A stretch of 64,000 nt of DNA from Anaerolineaceae bacterium oral taxon 439 (GTDB taxonomy: Bacteria > Chloroflexota > Anaerolineae > Anaerolineales > Anaerolineaceae), in the NCBI GenBank assembly GCA_001717545.1, contig CP017039.1:434001-498000 (forward strand), written 5' to 3'. Made by a program: the position numbers and the translations under genes. Numbering within the stretch: position 1 is the stretch's first letter; the number at the start of each line of letters is the position of its first letter. This document shows positions 1 through 9,100 of this stretch, one piece after another. A model generated the notes under the pieces. The model saw nothing but the letters and a program-made list of their open reading frames with translations, was not told the DNA's origin and did no database searches.

Positions 1-608
1 GGGAGGCAGTTCGGCTGAACGGCGACCGGATTGCAGCAGCCGGAACAGGACGTATACGCCGTCGCCGTTATAATACTTGCCCAGACCGGAACCTGCCCGC
101 TGCAGCCGACGCCGAAGAGCTGACCGTTCGCCGAGCGCAGCATCCAATTCGATTTGAACGCGCCCGCGCTCATTGGGGCGACCATGCTCACGGAGATATC
201 AACGTACTTTCCGGGTGCGACGGCATGCGGAAGGCGGACCGCCTGAACCGAACCCAGCGCGGTTCCGGAAACGTAAACGAGCGCGAAATCCGTCGTCCAG
301 GTACAGCTTCCCGCGTTACGGATTCGCCAGGTTTTCGTGAACGCTTTCCCCGGGCTGATAAACGATCCGTCGGGAATCGTGACGTCACGGACGAATTCCG
401 CGCGGATACATGCGTTGAACGCGCACCCGGGCCCGTATCCGGTCCCATACCAGGAGCCCCAGGTTACCGGCGGCTTTTTCCCCAGCTCGCCGAACGGGAC
501 GAACCAATCCGATTGACGGCCCGGCGCGGCTTCGGCTGCCGCGCTGATCGTCAGCGTCAGAATCAGCGTTAAGACTGCTGTTATCCAAAAACGACGCATG
601 CGTTTCAT
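1..608 (-). CDS. Secreted NBR1-type Ig-like domain protein, partial (3' end beyond window)
   Basis: An open frame runs from an ATG at 608 to the window edge with no stop, so the C-terminus is missing. A strong Shine-Dalgarno AGGAGG lies just upstream. The N-terminus (MKRMRRFWITAVLTLILTL) is a signal peptide ending near AAAEA, so the protein is exported. From about residue 70 there is one Ig-like domain of the type first described in NBR1: VTIPDGSFISPG, then FTKTWRIRNAGSCTWT, an HAVAPG turn and ANGQLFGVG. Such domains are common in surface proteins of Anaerolineae and are thought to mediate protein contacts; no enzymatic motif is visible. The visible tail is Cys-rich (CSGCCNP). It is a paralogue of the protein encoded at 1128-1862 on the same strand. 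Confidence 0.85.
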   Translation of the reverse strand, partial: MKRMRRFWITAVLTLILTLTISAAAEAAPGRQSDWFVPFGELGKKPPVTWGSWYGTGYGPGCAFNACIRAEFVRDVTIPDGSFISPGKAFTKTWRIRNAGSCTWTTDFALVYVSGTALGSVQAVRLPHAVAPGKYVDISVSMVAPMSAGAFKSNWMLRSANGQLFGVGCSGQVPVWASIITATAYTSCSGCCNPVAVQPNCL

Positions 609-757
609 TCTCAACCTCCTGATTTCGTCGGGCCCATGAGCCGTCCGAATCTTTTCGCTCTATCACATTCGGTATCGTGCAAGAAATGCGCCGGATTGGC
701 GCGCCGGGTGGATCCCATTCAGCGGCGCATGGGCCGGTGCGAACGGAAAGAACGTTG

Positions 758-1067
758 AAGAGGCTGTCTCAAAACGAAGTTTGTTATAATAAAATTCACC
801 TTCTTGATCGTCAGTATATCGAATGACCCCCGTTCGGCCAAAGGTCTCTCGCTGCGCGCTAGGCCAGGAGGGGACCTCAATGCACTTGACTTTGGGTATT
901 TTTTTGTGGAAACCGGGGTTTTCCCCGGTTTCCACGCCAATTGCCCCTGTTTTCATCTCTGTTTTCTGCGCCATTCGCAAAAGCGGCGGCTATTCTCCAA
1001 TCAGAAGAACACTTGGACAATATTCACACTGAAAATTTAGAGATTCCGACTTTTGGGACACTCTCTT
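758..1067. mobile_element. Small non-coding element with imperfect terminal inverted repeats (MITE or IS remnant)
   Basis: The gap between the two Ig-like genes is bounded by a 17-base inverted repeat: AAGAGGCTGTCTCAAAA at 758-774 and TTTTGGGACACTCTCTT at 1051-1067, matching at 14 of 17 positions. Ends of the form GAGxxTGTCxCAAAA are seen on several insertion-sequence families. The interior of about 275 bases carries no convincing gene and holds a perfect 13-base stem with a TTTT loop at 906-935. No target-site duplication was found, so this may be a decayed element whose transposase is gone. Short frames here have no recognisable product. Confidence 0.45.
906..935. repeat. Perfect hairpin, 13-bp stem with TTTT loop
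   Basis: GTGGAAACCGGGG and its exact reverse complement flank TTTT. It lies inside the putative mobile element. No T-run follows on either strand at the right place, so it is not a standard intrinsic terminator; it may shield the element from outside transcription. Confidence 0.7.
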
Positions 1068-1127
1068 CCTCATAAAATTCGATTTGCGGCACGCTCGTTT
1101 CATACGTTTCTTCCAACGAAGACGGTT

Positions 1128-1862
1128 TTACCACCAGGGCGTGAAGTCCTGCCAGCCGTTTCCCCAGTTCCAATATGGATCCGACCAGTTCCAGTATGGG
1201 CCGTAATACCAGCCGCAGTATGGATCATACGGGTACCAGCCGCAGGAATAATCCGGGTACAACGGCTGCGAGACGGCGTAGGTCCGGATATCGGCGTAAA
1301 ACGCGACGGCGCAGTTCGATCCGACGCCGAAGGTCTGGCCGTTTTCCGCCTGAAGCTTGAAATTCGCGCGGTATGAACCCGAGGCCGACGGCGCGGTCAG
1401 TGTGACGGTGATATCGACCGTCTGGCCGGGCGCGACTGCGTGCGGAAGCGCGAACCAGCTTGGCGCGCCCATCTGCGTCCCGCCGGAAAAGATCACCTTA
1501 TAATTCGTCGTCCAGACGGTCGTCCCATTGTTGCGAAGGCGCCAGGTTTTCGTAAACGAAGTGCCCGGCGCGACGTAGGATCCGTCCGGAATCGTCAGGT
1601 CGGCGACGAACGACGCGCAGTTCGCCGAATAGCAGTAGGACGGTACGGTGCAGTTCTGCCACCCGTAGCAGTTGGGCTGGCAGCTCGCCGGCGCCTGAAC
1701 CGTTCCGGGGTACATCGGCGAAGTATTAACGAAAGGGTTCCCGGTATTGCTCGGGAGATTGTTCCAGGGATTGTTCCAGTAGTTCTGCGCGGAGACGATC
1801 CCCGCCGTCATGAGACTGACAGATACCAGGAGCATCAATAAAACGAAAAAACGCTTAGTCAT
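1128..1862 (-). CDS. Secreted NBR1-type Ig-like domain protein with Trp/Tyr-rich tail
   Basis: 244 residues. The ATG at 1862 is chosen over one further upstream because GAAAGGAG lies just ahead of it and the protein then opens with a typical signal peptide (MTKRFFVLLMLLVSVSLMTA, cleavage near VSAQ). A Asn/Pro-rich segment (NNPWNNLPSNTGNPF) leads into an Ig-like domain: LTIPDGSYVAPG, FTKTWRLRNNGTTVWT, HAVAPGQ, ENGQTFGVG. The last 45 residues are dominated by Trp, Tyr, Pro and Gly (GWYYGPYWNWSDPYWNWGNG), which is unusual and may bind carbohydrate or cell wall; that is a guess. No catalytic residues are visible. It is paralogous to the partial gene at 1-608. Confidence 0.85.
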   Translation of the reverse strand: MTKRFFVLLMLLVSVSLMTAGIVSAQNYWNNPWNNLPSNTGNPFVNTSPMYPGTVQAPASCQPNCYGWQNCTVPSYCYSANCASFVADLTIPDGSYVAPGTSFTKTWRLRNNGTTVWTTNYKVIFSGGTQMGAPSWFALPHAVAPGQTVDITVTLTAPSASGSYRANFKLQAENGQTFGVGSNCAVAFYADIRTYAVSQPLYPDYSCGWYPYDPYCGWYYGPYWNWSDPYWNWGNGWQDFTPWW

Positions 1863-2028
1863 AAGAATTTCTCTCCTTTCTGATAGATTTCCGCCCGATG
1901 ACCGGTTCGGATCATGGATTAACTCGTGCAAGTTTTATACTCAGATCCCGTTCCCCGCGTTCGCCGGATGACAGAAAGTTCTATTCAAAATACGAAATCC
2001 GCGCGAAAAAAGTTCCCGGATGGCCGGA

Positions 2029-2904
2029 TTATCGCTGATTCAGCAGTCGGGTCGTCAGATCGAGCGCGGCGAGCGCGGTTAAATTCCGGACCGGCCAGCC
2101 GTACGCTCGGAGCTCGTCCGCGACAAAGTCGCAGAATCGCGGCGAGCTCGCGCTTGGATGGGCGTTGTCGCCGCGCAGCCCATGATTCGGGAGCGGGCGG
2201 AAAACTTTCCAGAGATTGACGAGCGGAGCTTCAAACTCCGCCGCGATCCGCGCGATCGCGCGGTTGAACCCGTCGTCCTGATTTAAATCGTCCGCCTTCG
2301 TGAACAGGACCGGGACCGCGCCGGCGTCGATAACGGCCCGAACGACCGACCGGAGCGACGTTTCGAACGCGGGCAGTCCCCGGTAAACGTCGTTCGTCCC
2401 CACCGCGATCAGAACGATCGACGGCCGCCACAGGCGCAGCTCGCAGGCCGCCGCCGATTCGTCTTCAAGGCATTCGCCGTCCCCGTCCCAGCCCGGGCCG
2501 ATCAGGTCGCCCGCGACGAGCCCGTTTCGGGCAGCCTGCGAGCTACGCGCGAAGGAGCCCTGATAACGCTCGACCGTCCGTGCCAGGATCGGATACGCCC
2601 CGAGGTCGTACGCGTCCGCGCCTGAATCGAAACAGCCGAGGAAATACGTATGGATACTGTTGCTGTCGCCGAATTTCGAAAAGCGGGCCGGGTCGTTCCC
2701 GTTTTCGATCCCGGCGCGGTACAGCTCTTTCATCGCCGCGCTGATCTCCGTCGGAAAGAGCGGCGCGCTCCGCCAATCTTCCGCTTCAGGAACGATCGGC
2801 GGGACCAGCGTTCCGTCGGGCTCGTTCCGTGCGGCCGCCGCGCGCGAGACGCAGGCGGCGAAGGTGCAAACGACCCAGAAAAATCCGATTCCCTGAAGCT
2901 TCAT
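2029..2904 (-). CDS. Secreted SGNH/GDSL-type hydrolase
   Basis: 291 residues with an N-terminal signal peptide (hydrophobic to about residue 25; a Cys at the end of the hydrophobic core could be a weak lipobox). SGNH-family blocks are visible: FGDSNS carries the catalytic Ser of block I, AVGTND is block III with the Asn, and GDNAHPS near the C-terminus carries the Asp and His of block V. Family members are esterases or lipases acting on lipids, acylated sugars or other esters; the substrate here cannot be told. There is no Shine-Dalgarno sequence; a TAAAAT box ends six bases before the ATG, suggesting a leaderless transcript. Confidence 0.8.
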   Translation of the reverse strand: MKLQGIGFFWVVCTFAACVSRAAAARNEPDGTLVPPIVPEAEDWRSAPLFPTEISAAMKELYRAGIENGNDPARFSKFGDSNSIHTYFLGCFDSGADAYDLGAYPILARTVERYQGSFARSSQAARNGLVAGDLIGPGWDGDGECLEDESAAACELRLWRPSIVLIAVGTNDVYRGLPAFETSLRSVVRAVIDAGAVPVLFTKADDLNQDDGFNRAIARIAAEFEAPLVNLWKVFRPLPNHGLRGDNAHPSASSPRFCDFVADELRAYGWPVRNLTALAALDLTTRLLNQR

Positions 2905-2910
2905 GATGCG

Positions 2911-2916
2911 ATTTTA
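2911..2916 (-). promoter_or_regulatory. -10 box of probable leaderless promoter for the SGNH hydrolase
   Basis: TAAAAT on the minus strand is separated from the ATG at 2904 by exactly six bases, which places transcription start at or next to the start codon. No ribosome-binding sequence exists in between. Confidence 0.5.
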
Positions 2917-2960
2917 CCTGATTGCAGGGGTAAAAGGAAATTTCCGATCCGCGGGTTTGT

Positions 2961-2966
2961 TATAAT
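2961..2966 (+). promoter_or_regulatory. -10 box upstream of the ECF transporter operon
   Basis: A perfect TATAAT lies 54 bases before the first ATG of the ECF operon. The -35 region is poor. The leader of roughly 45 bases is too short for a known vitamin riboswitch, so the transported substrate gets no support from an upstream RNA element. Confidence 0.5.
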
Positions 2967-3020
2967 TGGCTCGGTTAGATTCGTCTAATAAAAAATCTGA
3001 ATCCAGTTGCGGAGGAAAGA

Positions 3021-3632
3021 ATGCAGAATCATATCTATGAAGAATCGCGCGGATTAACGATCCGGGATCTAATTACGATCGGAATCTTCAGCGCGCTCTA
3101 TTTCGTCTTTAACATGATCGGCGGGATGCCGTTTGGGATCAATCCCGTGCTGACGTTTTACCTGCCGATGGGCTGCGCGCTGCTCTGCGGCCCGGTTTAC
3201 ATGCTGCTGGTCGCCAAAGTGCATAAGCGCTGGTGTATTACGTTTTTAGGCCTGCTGATGGCGCTGATCGTTTTCGTAACAGGGATGCACTGGGGCATGG
3301 TCGTCGGTTCGATCGTCATGGGCGTTCTGGCCGATCTCGTCGCCGGCGCGGGCGGTTACCGGAGTATCCGGCTTGATATCCTGTCGTACGCGGTTTTTTC
3401 GCTCGGTTATACCGGAACGTACGTCGTCTATTTCCTGAATCGCGAATCCTGGATCGGCAGCATGCTGGATGGCGGGACGGAGCAGGCGTATATCGATACG
3501 ATGAACGCGTCGGCGCAGCCCTGGACGCTGCCGGTGATCCTGCTGGGGACGGCGGCGGTCGCGTTGCTGAGCGGCTGGCTCGGGAGCCTGCTGCTCAGGA
3601 AGCAGTTTGAGAAGGCCGGGATCGTCGGATGA
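3021..3632 (+). CDS. ECF transporter substrate-binding membrane component, MptD family
   Basis: 203 residues, almost entirely hydrophobic with about five to six membrane segments and a short cytoplasmic N-terminus (ESRGLTIRDLITIGIFSALYF), a pattern typical of the MptD/Trep_Strep family of putative S components. GGAGGAAAG precedes the ATG. The S component captures the small molecule (in related systems a vitamin or similar cofactor precursor) and is recruited by the energy-coupling module. The next two genes encode that module and follow with a 4-base overlap and then a 6-base gap, so the three form a complete dedicated transporter. The substrate is unknown. Confidence 0.8.
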   Translation: MQNHIYEESRGLTIRDLITIGIFSALYFVFNMIGGMPFGINPVLTFYLPMGCALLCGPVYMLLVAKVHKRWCITFLGLLMALIVFVTGMHWGMVVGSIVMGVLADLVAGAGGYRSIRLDILSYAVFSLGYTGTYVVYFLNRESWIGSMLDGGTEQAYIDTMNASAQPWTLPVILLGTAAVALLSGWLGSLLLRKQFEKAGIVG

Positions 3633-4342
3633 GCCGGCGGGTCTGGGCGTCAGGGCTGATCCGGCCGGACCCTCGGACGAAGTTCGCCCTGATCCTGATC
3701 TGCGTGATCGCCGCGACGATTGCGCCGTCGCTGAAGTATGAGCTGCTGGTCGTGGCCGCGGTCGCGGTCTTCGGCGCGCTGATCGGGAAATGGCGTTCGG
3801 CGCTGACGGGGCTGGCAGCTTACGCGTTGATTTACGCGCTGACGCTTTGGACCGTGGGAAACGTGTCGGGGCTTGCGCGCGGATTCCTGATGGCGTTTTT
3901 CGGGATCCTTCATAAGGTTTACCCTTGCGGGATGATCGCCGGGCTGGTGATCCGGACGACGAGGGTCAACGAGTTCCTGGCGGCGATGAACCGGTCGCGC
4001 GTTCCGAAGAAGATCGTCATTCCGATCGCAGTGATGCTCCGGTACCTGCCGGCGATCCGCGAGGACTGGGTCTCGATTCATGATGCGATGCGGCTGCGCG
4101 ACGTGAACCCGTCTCTGGCTGGGCTGATAACGAGGCCGCTGCTGACGGCGCAGTGCGTCTATGTTCCGCTTATGATGGCGGCGTCGAAAGCGGCGGACGA
4201 GCTGGCGATCGCGTCGCTGACGCGCGGGATCGAAAACCCGTCGCCGCGGACGAGCCTGATCGAGATTCGAATGGGAGCGGCGGATATCGCGCTGATCGGC
4301 GCGTTCGCCGCGGTTCTCGCCGTCGCGGCGGTCTGGAAATAA
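3629..4342 (+). CDS. ecfT: Energy-coupling factor transporter transmembrane protein EcfT
   Basis: 237 residues; begins inside the last codons of the S-component gene (ATGA overlap). It has four to five membrane segments (around residues 15-45, 50-75, 85-105 and at the C-terminus) and the cytoplasmic coupling region expected of EcfT/CbiQ proteins, including RSRVPKKIVIPIAVMLRYLP and the conserved AMRLRD stretch that contacts the ATPase. It links the S component to the ATP-binding protein encoded immediately downstream. Confidence 0.85.
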   Translation: MSRRVWASGLIRPDPRTKFALILICVIAATIAPSLKYELLVVAAVAVFGALIGKWRSALTGLAAYALIYALTLWTVGNVSGLARGFLMAFFGILHKVYPCGMIAGLVIRTTRVNEFLAAMNRSRVPKKIVIPIAVMLRYLPAIREDWVSIHDAMRLRDVNPSLAGLITRPLLTAQCVYVPLMMAASKAADELAIASLTRGIENPSPRTSLIEIRMGAADIALIGAFAAVLAVAAVWK

Positions 4343-4348
4343 CGCGGC

Positions 4349-5839
4349 ATGATTGAATTTGACAACGTTTCATTTTCTTATCCCGGTCAGCGGGAAGGCG
4401 GGCTGGATCGAATTAACCTGACCGTCGGCGCGGGCGAATGCGTTCTGCTCTGCGGAAGGAGCGGCTGCGGGAAGACGACGCTGACGAGGCTCGTTAACGG
4501 CGTTATCCCCGGATTCTATCGCGGCGAGTTCAGCGGGAGCGTCCGGATCGACGGGCGCGAGGTTTTTAAGACGCCGATGTTCGAGCTGGCGAAGCGGGTC
4601 GGCTCGGTCTTCCAGAATCCGCGGACGCAGTTTTTCAGCGTCGATACCGACAGCGAGATCGTCTTTGGGCTGGAAAACGAAGGGCTCGCGCGGCCGGAAC
4701 TGCGGGAGCGATTGGAACGGACGAGCCGGGATTTACAGCTCGCCCCCCTTCGCGGGAGAAGTATTTTTGAACTTTCGGGCGGCGAGAAACAGAAAATTGC
4801 GTTCGCCTCGGTTTACGCGATGAATCCCGACGTTTTCGTTTTGGACGAACCGTCGTCTAACCTCGATCTCCGTTCGATTTACGAGCTCAGGGAGCGGCTG
4901 CGCCGGGTCAAGGCGCAGGGAAAAACGATCCTGATCGCGGAACATCGGCTTTTCTACCTGCTCGATCTGGCGGATCGGATTGTTTATCTCGATCAGGGAA
5001 AGATCCGCTCGATTTTCAGCCCGTCCGCTTTTCGCGCGCTTTCGGCGGAGGCCCGGGCGGAAAAAGGACTGCGCGCGGTCGATTTATCCGAGGAGGGCCC
5101 CGCCGCGGTTCCGCAGGATACCGGGACGGGAGCAGGCGAAAAAGCGGCGCTGACGCTTCGCGGCGTTGGCGTCTCGTTTCAGGACCGTCCGCTTCTCGAT
5201 CGGATTAACGCGGAGGTCGGCCGCGGCGAGATCGTCGCGATCTGCGGCGAGAACGGGGCCGGGAAAACGACGTTCTCGCGCTGCCTTTGCGGGCTGTACC
5301 CGCTCCGGACGGGACGCGACGATGGTATTTTCCGGGAGGGGCGGCGGGCGGACGAGCGCGAGCGGCTGAAACGCTCGTTTTTCGTGATGCAGGACGTGAA
5401 TTATGAGCTGTTTGCGGAGAGCGTCGAAGCGGAATGCAGCTTTGGGATCCGGAATGCCGACGCGGCCGAGGTCGCGCTGACGCTGGAGAAGATCGGGCTC
5501 GCTTCTTTTAAGGATCGTCACCCGAATACGCTTTCCGGCGGCCAGAAGCAGCGCCTCGCGGTCGCGGTCAGCCGGATCAGCCGCAAAGAGCTTCTCGTCT
5601 TCGACGAACCGACCGCCGGGCTGGACTACGACGGCATGCGCCGGGTTTCGGCGCTGATCCGCGAGCTGGCCGGCGAGGGGAAGATCGTTTTCGTCGTGAC
5701 GCACGATTACGAGCTGATCTGTCATGCCTGCACCCGCGTTTTCCATTTCCAGTCCGGAACGCTGGCCGCCGATCTTCCGGTGACCCCCGGAACCGCGGCC
5801 CCGATCCGCGCGCTGCTGGGGATCGAGCGGGGGGAATAA
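4349..5839 (+). CDS. Fused ECF ATP-binding protein (two ABC domains)
   Basis: 496 residues with two complete nucleotide-binding domains in one chain, equivalent to EcfA and EcfA' joined. First domain: Walker A GRSGCGKTT (residues 36-44), Q-loop near VFQNP, signature LSGGEKQ (142-148), Walker B VFVLDEPSS (162-170), switch His in AEHR. Second domain: Walker A GENGAGKTT (300-308), signature LSGGQKQR, Walker B LLVFDEPTAG, switch His in VTHD. Both sites look catalytically intact. It supplies energy to the preceding EcfT and MptD-like proteins. The gene starts six bases after ecfT and is followed by a terminator at 5862-5894. Confidence 0.9.
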   Translation: MIEFDNVSFSYPGQREGGLDRINLTVGAGECVLLCGRSGCGKTTLTRLVNGVIPGFYRGEFSGSVRIDGREVFKTPMFELAKRVGSVFQNPRTQFFSVDTDSEIVFGLENEGLARPELRERLERTSRDLQLAPLRGRSIFELSGGEKQKIAFASVYAMNPDVFVLDEPSSNLDLRSIYELRERLRRVKAQGKTILIAEHRLFYLLDLADRIVYLDQGKIRSIFSPSAFRALSAEARAEKGLRAVDLSEEGPAAVPQDTGTGAGEKAALTLRGVGVSFQDRPLLDRINAEVGRGEIVAICGENGAGKTTFSRCLCGLYPLRTGRDDGIFREGRRADERERLKRSFFVMQDVNYELFAESVEAECSFGIRNADAAEVALTLEKIGLASFKDRHPNTLSGGQKQRLAVAVSRISRKELLVFDEPTAGLDYDGMRRVSALIRELAGEGKIVFVVTHDYELICHACTRVFHFQSGTLAADLPVTPGTAAPIRALLGIERGE

Positions 5840-5861
5840 AAAACGATCGGAATCAGTGTCG

Positions 5862-5894
5862 AGACGGCTCGGAATGAACGGGGCCGTCTTTTTT
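5862..5894 (+). terminator. Intrinsic terminator of the ECF operon
   Basis: AGACGGC at 5862-5868 pairs with GCCGTCT at 5883-5889, followed directly by a run of six T. It lies 22 bases after the last stop codon of the ECF operon, separating it from secA. Confidence 0.85.
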
Positions 5895-6117
5895 CGTCCT
5901 TCGCGTTCGATTTTCAGGAAAGCGTTCCTTACTGTGCGTTTCAGAATTTCTTTAATTTCCGGACGATCCGGCGTGACGGATCCTCAAAATGGGTCGCAAA
6001 GTGGTAAGATTCTATCCGATAGACAGGATCCGATCGATCATTCAGGCGGCGATCGCGGGACGGGAGCCGTTCCGCGGCTGGAAGCGGCCTCCGCGGAGAG
6101 AGAGAAATACAGGCAGC

Positions 6118-9100
6118 ATGTTCAATAAAATCAAGACAGCTTTGGGCTTAGACCCCATCCAGAAGAAACTCGACGATTTAATCGGAAAGGTTCCGGCGAT
6201 TAACGCGCTGGAGGAAGCGTTCGAAAGGCTGAGCGACGAAGAGCTCAGCGCCAAAACGGCGGAATTCCGTTCGCGTCTCGCGGACGGGGAAACGCTCGAC
6301 GAGCTGCTCCCCGAGGCGTTCGCGACGATCCGCGAAACGTCGAAGCGGGTCCTCGGGATGCGCCCCTACGACGTGCAGCTGATCGGCGGTATGGCGCTGC
6401 ACGATAAATCGATCGCCGAAATGCGGACCGGCGAGGGGAAAACGCTCTCCGCGACGCTTCCGGTCTACCTGAACGCGCTGGCGGGAAAAGGGGTCCACCT
6501 GATTACCGTTAACGATTATCTGGCGCGGCGCGACGCGCGCTGGATGGCGCCTGTTTATAACTTCCTGAACCTTTCCGTCGGCGTTTTGCAGATGGCGGCG
6601 CGGACGGAGAACGGGAAGAAGGCGTTCCTGGTCGACCTGACGGTTTCGTCGGTCAAGGAAGATCAGGACCGGCTGCGCATGGTCCCGCGGCGCGAAGCGT
6701 ACCTCGCCGATATTACGTATGGGACAAACGCTGAATTCGGGTTCGATTACCTTCGCGATAATATGACGATGAACTACGACGACCGCGTCCAGCGCGGCCA
6801 CGCTTTCGCGCTGATCGACGAGGTCGACAACGTCCTGATCGACGAGGCGCGGACGCCGCTGATTATCTCCGGGCCGGCCTCCGACGACGTTGAAATGTAT
6901 CATCGGATGGCGGCGATTATCCGGGAGCTGACCCCCGACGAATATGAGGTCAGCGAAAAGGATCATCAGGTCTATATCAACGACGCCGGGCTGGATCATG
7001 TCGAGGCGCTGCTGGGAATGACGCTCCGCGATCCGGCGCGGCCAGAGGAAATTACGCTGTGTCAGGAAGCGATCATGGGCTATATCGACCAGGCGCTGAA
7101 GGCTGAATTCCTGTATCATCGCAATAAAGAGTATCTCGTTCAGGGCGGGAAAGTCGTTATCGTCGACAGCTTTACCGGCCGGCTCATGCCCGGGCGGCGC
7201 TGGTCGAACGGGCTGCATCAGGCGATAGAAGCCAAGGAAGGCGTGAAAGTCGAGCCCGAAAACGTGACCTACGCGACGATCACGCTTCAGAATTATTACC
7301 GCATGTACGATAAAATCTGCGGAATGACCGGGACGGCGCTGACCGAAAAAGAGGAATTTTATAAAATATACGGGCTGGACGTGATTCCCGTTCCGACGAA
7401 CCTTGAATTCAGCGCGCGTCAGAAGAATTCCGAGCTGATCGAGCGGACGGCCAAAGACGAAACCGGCTTCAAATATACCTTCTACGCGCTGCGTTCCGAT
7501 CCGGAGACGCCGGTATATTTCAAGCGAAAGGATTACGAGGACGTTATTTATCAGAGCGAAGAGGCGAAATTCCGCGCGATAACGGTTGAGATTCTGCGCA
7601 ACTATATTCTCGGCCGTCCGCAGCTGATCGGGACGGCCTCGGTCGAGCATTCCGAATATCTGGCGTCGCGGCTGAAACCGGAGCCGCTGCGCCGGCTGAT
7701 CCAGCTGAACATGCTACGGCGGGTATGGATGATCAGGAATAAGATCGAATATGTGGAGTCGCCGATTAAGCAGTTCGACCCCTTCCGCAAGGCGATCGAA
7801 ACGATCGGCGCGAACGATATCCGGCCGTTCGCGCGCGAGCTGGGCGTCTCGCTGAACCCGGACGATCCGGAAAATAAGGCGTTTCTCCTTGCCGAATTCG
7901 AGCTGACCGAGAGCGAGTACCCGCGCTTCCTGGCGACGGTCGAAAGCGGTATCCGGCCGCAGGTCCTCAACGCGCGCAAGCATGACGAAGAAGGCATGAT
8001 TATCGCGCAGGCGGGCGCGTTCGGCGCCGTGACAATCGCGACGAACATGGCGGGGCGGGGCGTCGATATCAAGCTCGGCGGCGAGCTGGACGAGGCGACG
8101 CTGCGCGACGTGAACCGCGTTCTCGTTCATAGCGGCGTCGATCCGTATAACCTGACCAACGATGGGCGCTACGAGGAATTGAGCCGGTTGGACGAAGCCG
8201 ATTTCGGCGTTTACGAGGAGTCGGTCGCGCGCTTCCGGACTTATATTGAGAACATGCATAAGGTTCGCGAGCTGGGCGGGCTCCACGTGATCGGATCGGA
8301 ACGGCATGAGTCGCGGCGGATCGATAATCAGCTCCGCGGCCGCGCCGCGCGCCAGGGCGACCCGGGATCGTCGCGCTTCTTCCTCTCGCTTCAGGACGAA
8401 ATCGTCCGTCTTTTCGGCGGCGCGCAGGTGGAGAACCTGCTCAATCGCGTAAATCTTCTGGACGAGAGCGTCCCGATGGAGCATGGCATGTTCTCCCGGC
8501 TCATCGAGCAGTCGCAGGAACGCGTCGAAGGGTCCAACTTCGACGTCCGGAAGCATACGCTGGAGTATGACGACGTCCTCAACAGTCAGCGGAAACGGAT
8601 CTACGATCAGCGCGATCAGGCGTTCCTGAAAAAGGATCTCAGCGAAGATATTTACGATATTCTCGAAACCGATCTGGACGCGCGGCTCGAGAAATATGGC
8701 GAAGAAGAAAACTGGCAGCTGGCCGCTTATTTCGACTCGGTTCAGCCGCCTTTCGAAATCGACGGGAATTTCCTCCCGGCCTTCACGACGCGGCTCCTGA
8801 TTAACGAGCTGTGCCGGACGATCGCGTTTGACGGCTCCGAGGCGGACGTTCCTGTCACGCCGGAGCGCGAGGAAGCGCGCCGTGAAGCGATCCTTGAGGA
8901 GCTTCTGGCGCTGAGCCGGAAAGCGTTCGAGGCGGAAAATAAAATCGGCCTGGATCAGGCGGAGGACCTGATCGCGAACGCGCGCGCCGGTTTCGACGCG
9001 CAGTCAGACGAACGCCGCGCTAATTTCGAGTTGTTTGCCGAAGCGCTGGCGGACCGGCTGAAGAGCCGCGCCGAGAGCGAACGGGACGGCGAGATTCAAA

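Noticed and set aside
663-980. Open frame of 105 codons on the minus strand in the first intergenic region
   Set aside because: It crosses the terminal repeat and hairpin of the putative mobile element, has no ribosome-binding site and resembles no protein family.
2967-3020. Vitamin riboswitch before the ECF operon
   Set aside because: The leader is only about 45-50 bases and shows no stem-loop pattern of a known riboswitch.
3650-4081. Antisense frame within ecfT
   Set aside because: Arg/Asp/His-rich product typical of the reverse strand of GC-rich genes; ecfT on the plus strand is clear.
6178-7650. 490-codon frame antisense to secA
   Set aside because: Long only because of the codon bias of secA; composition is abnormal and there are no start signals or domains.
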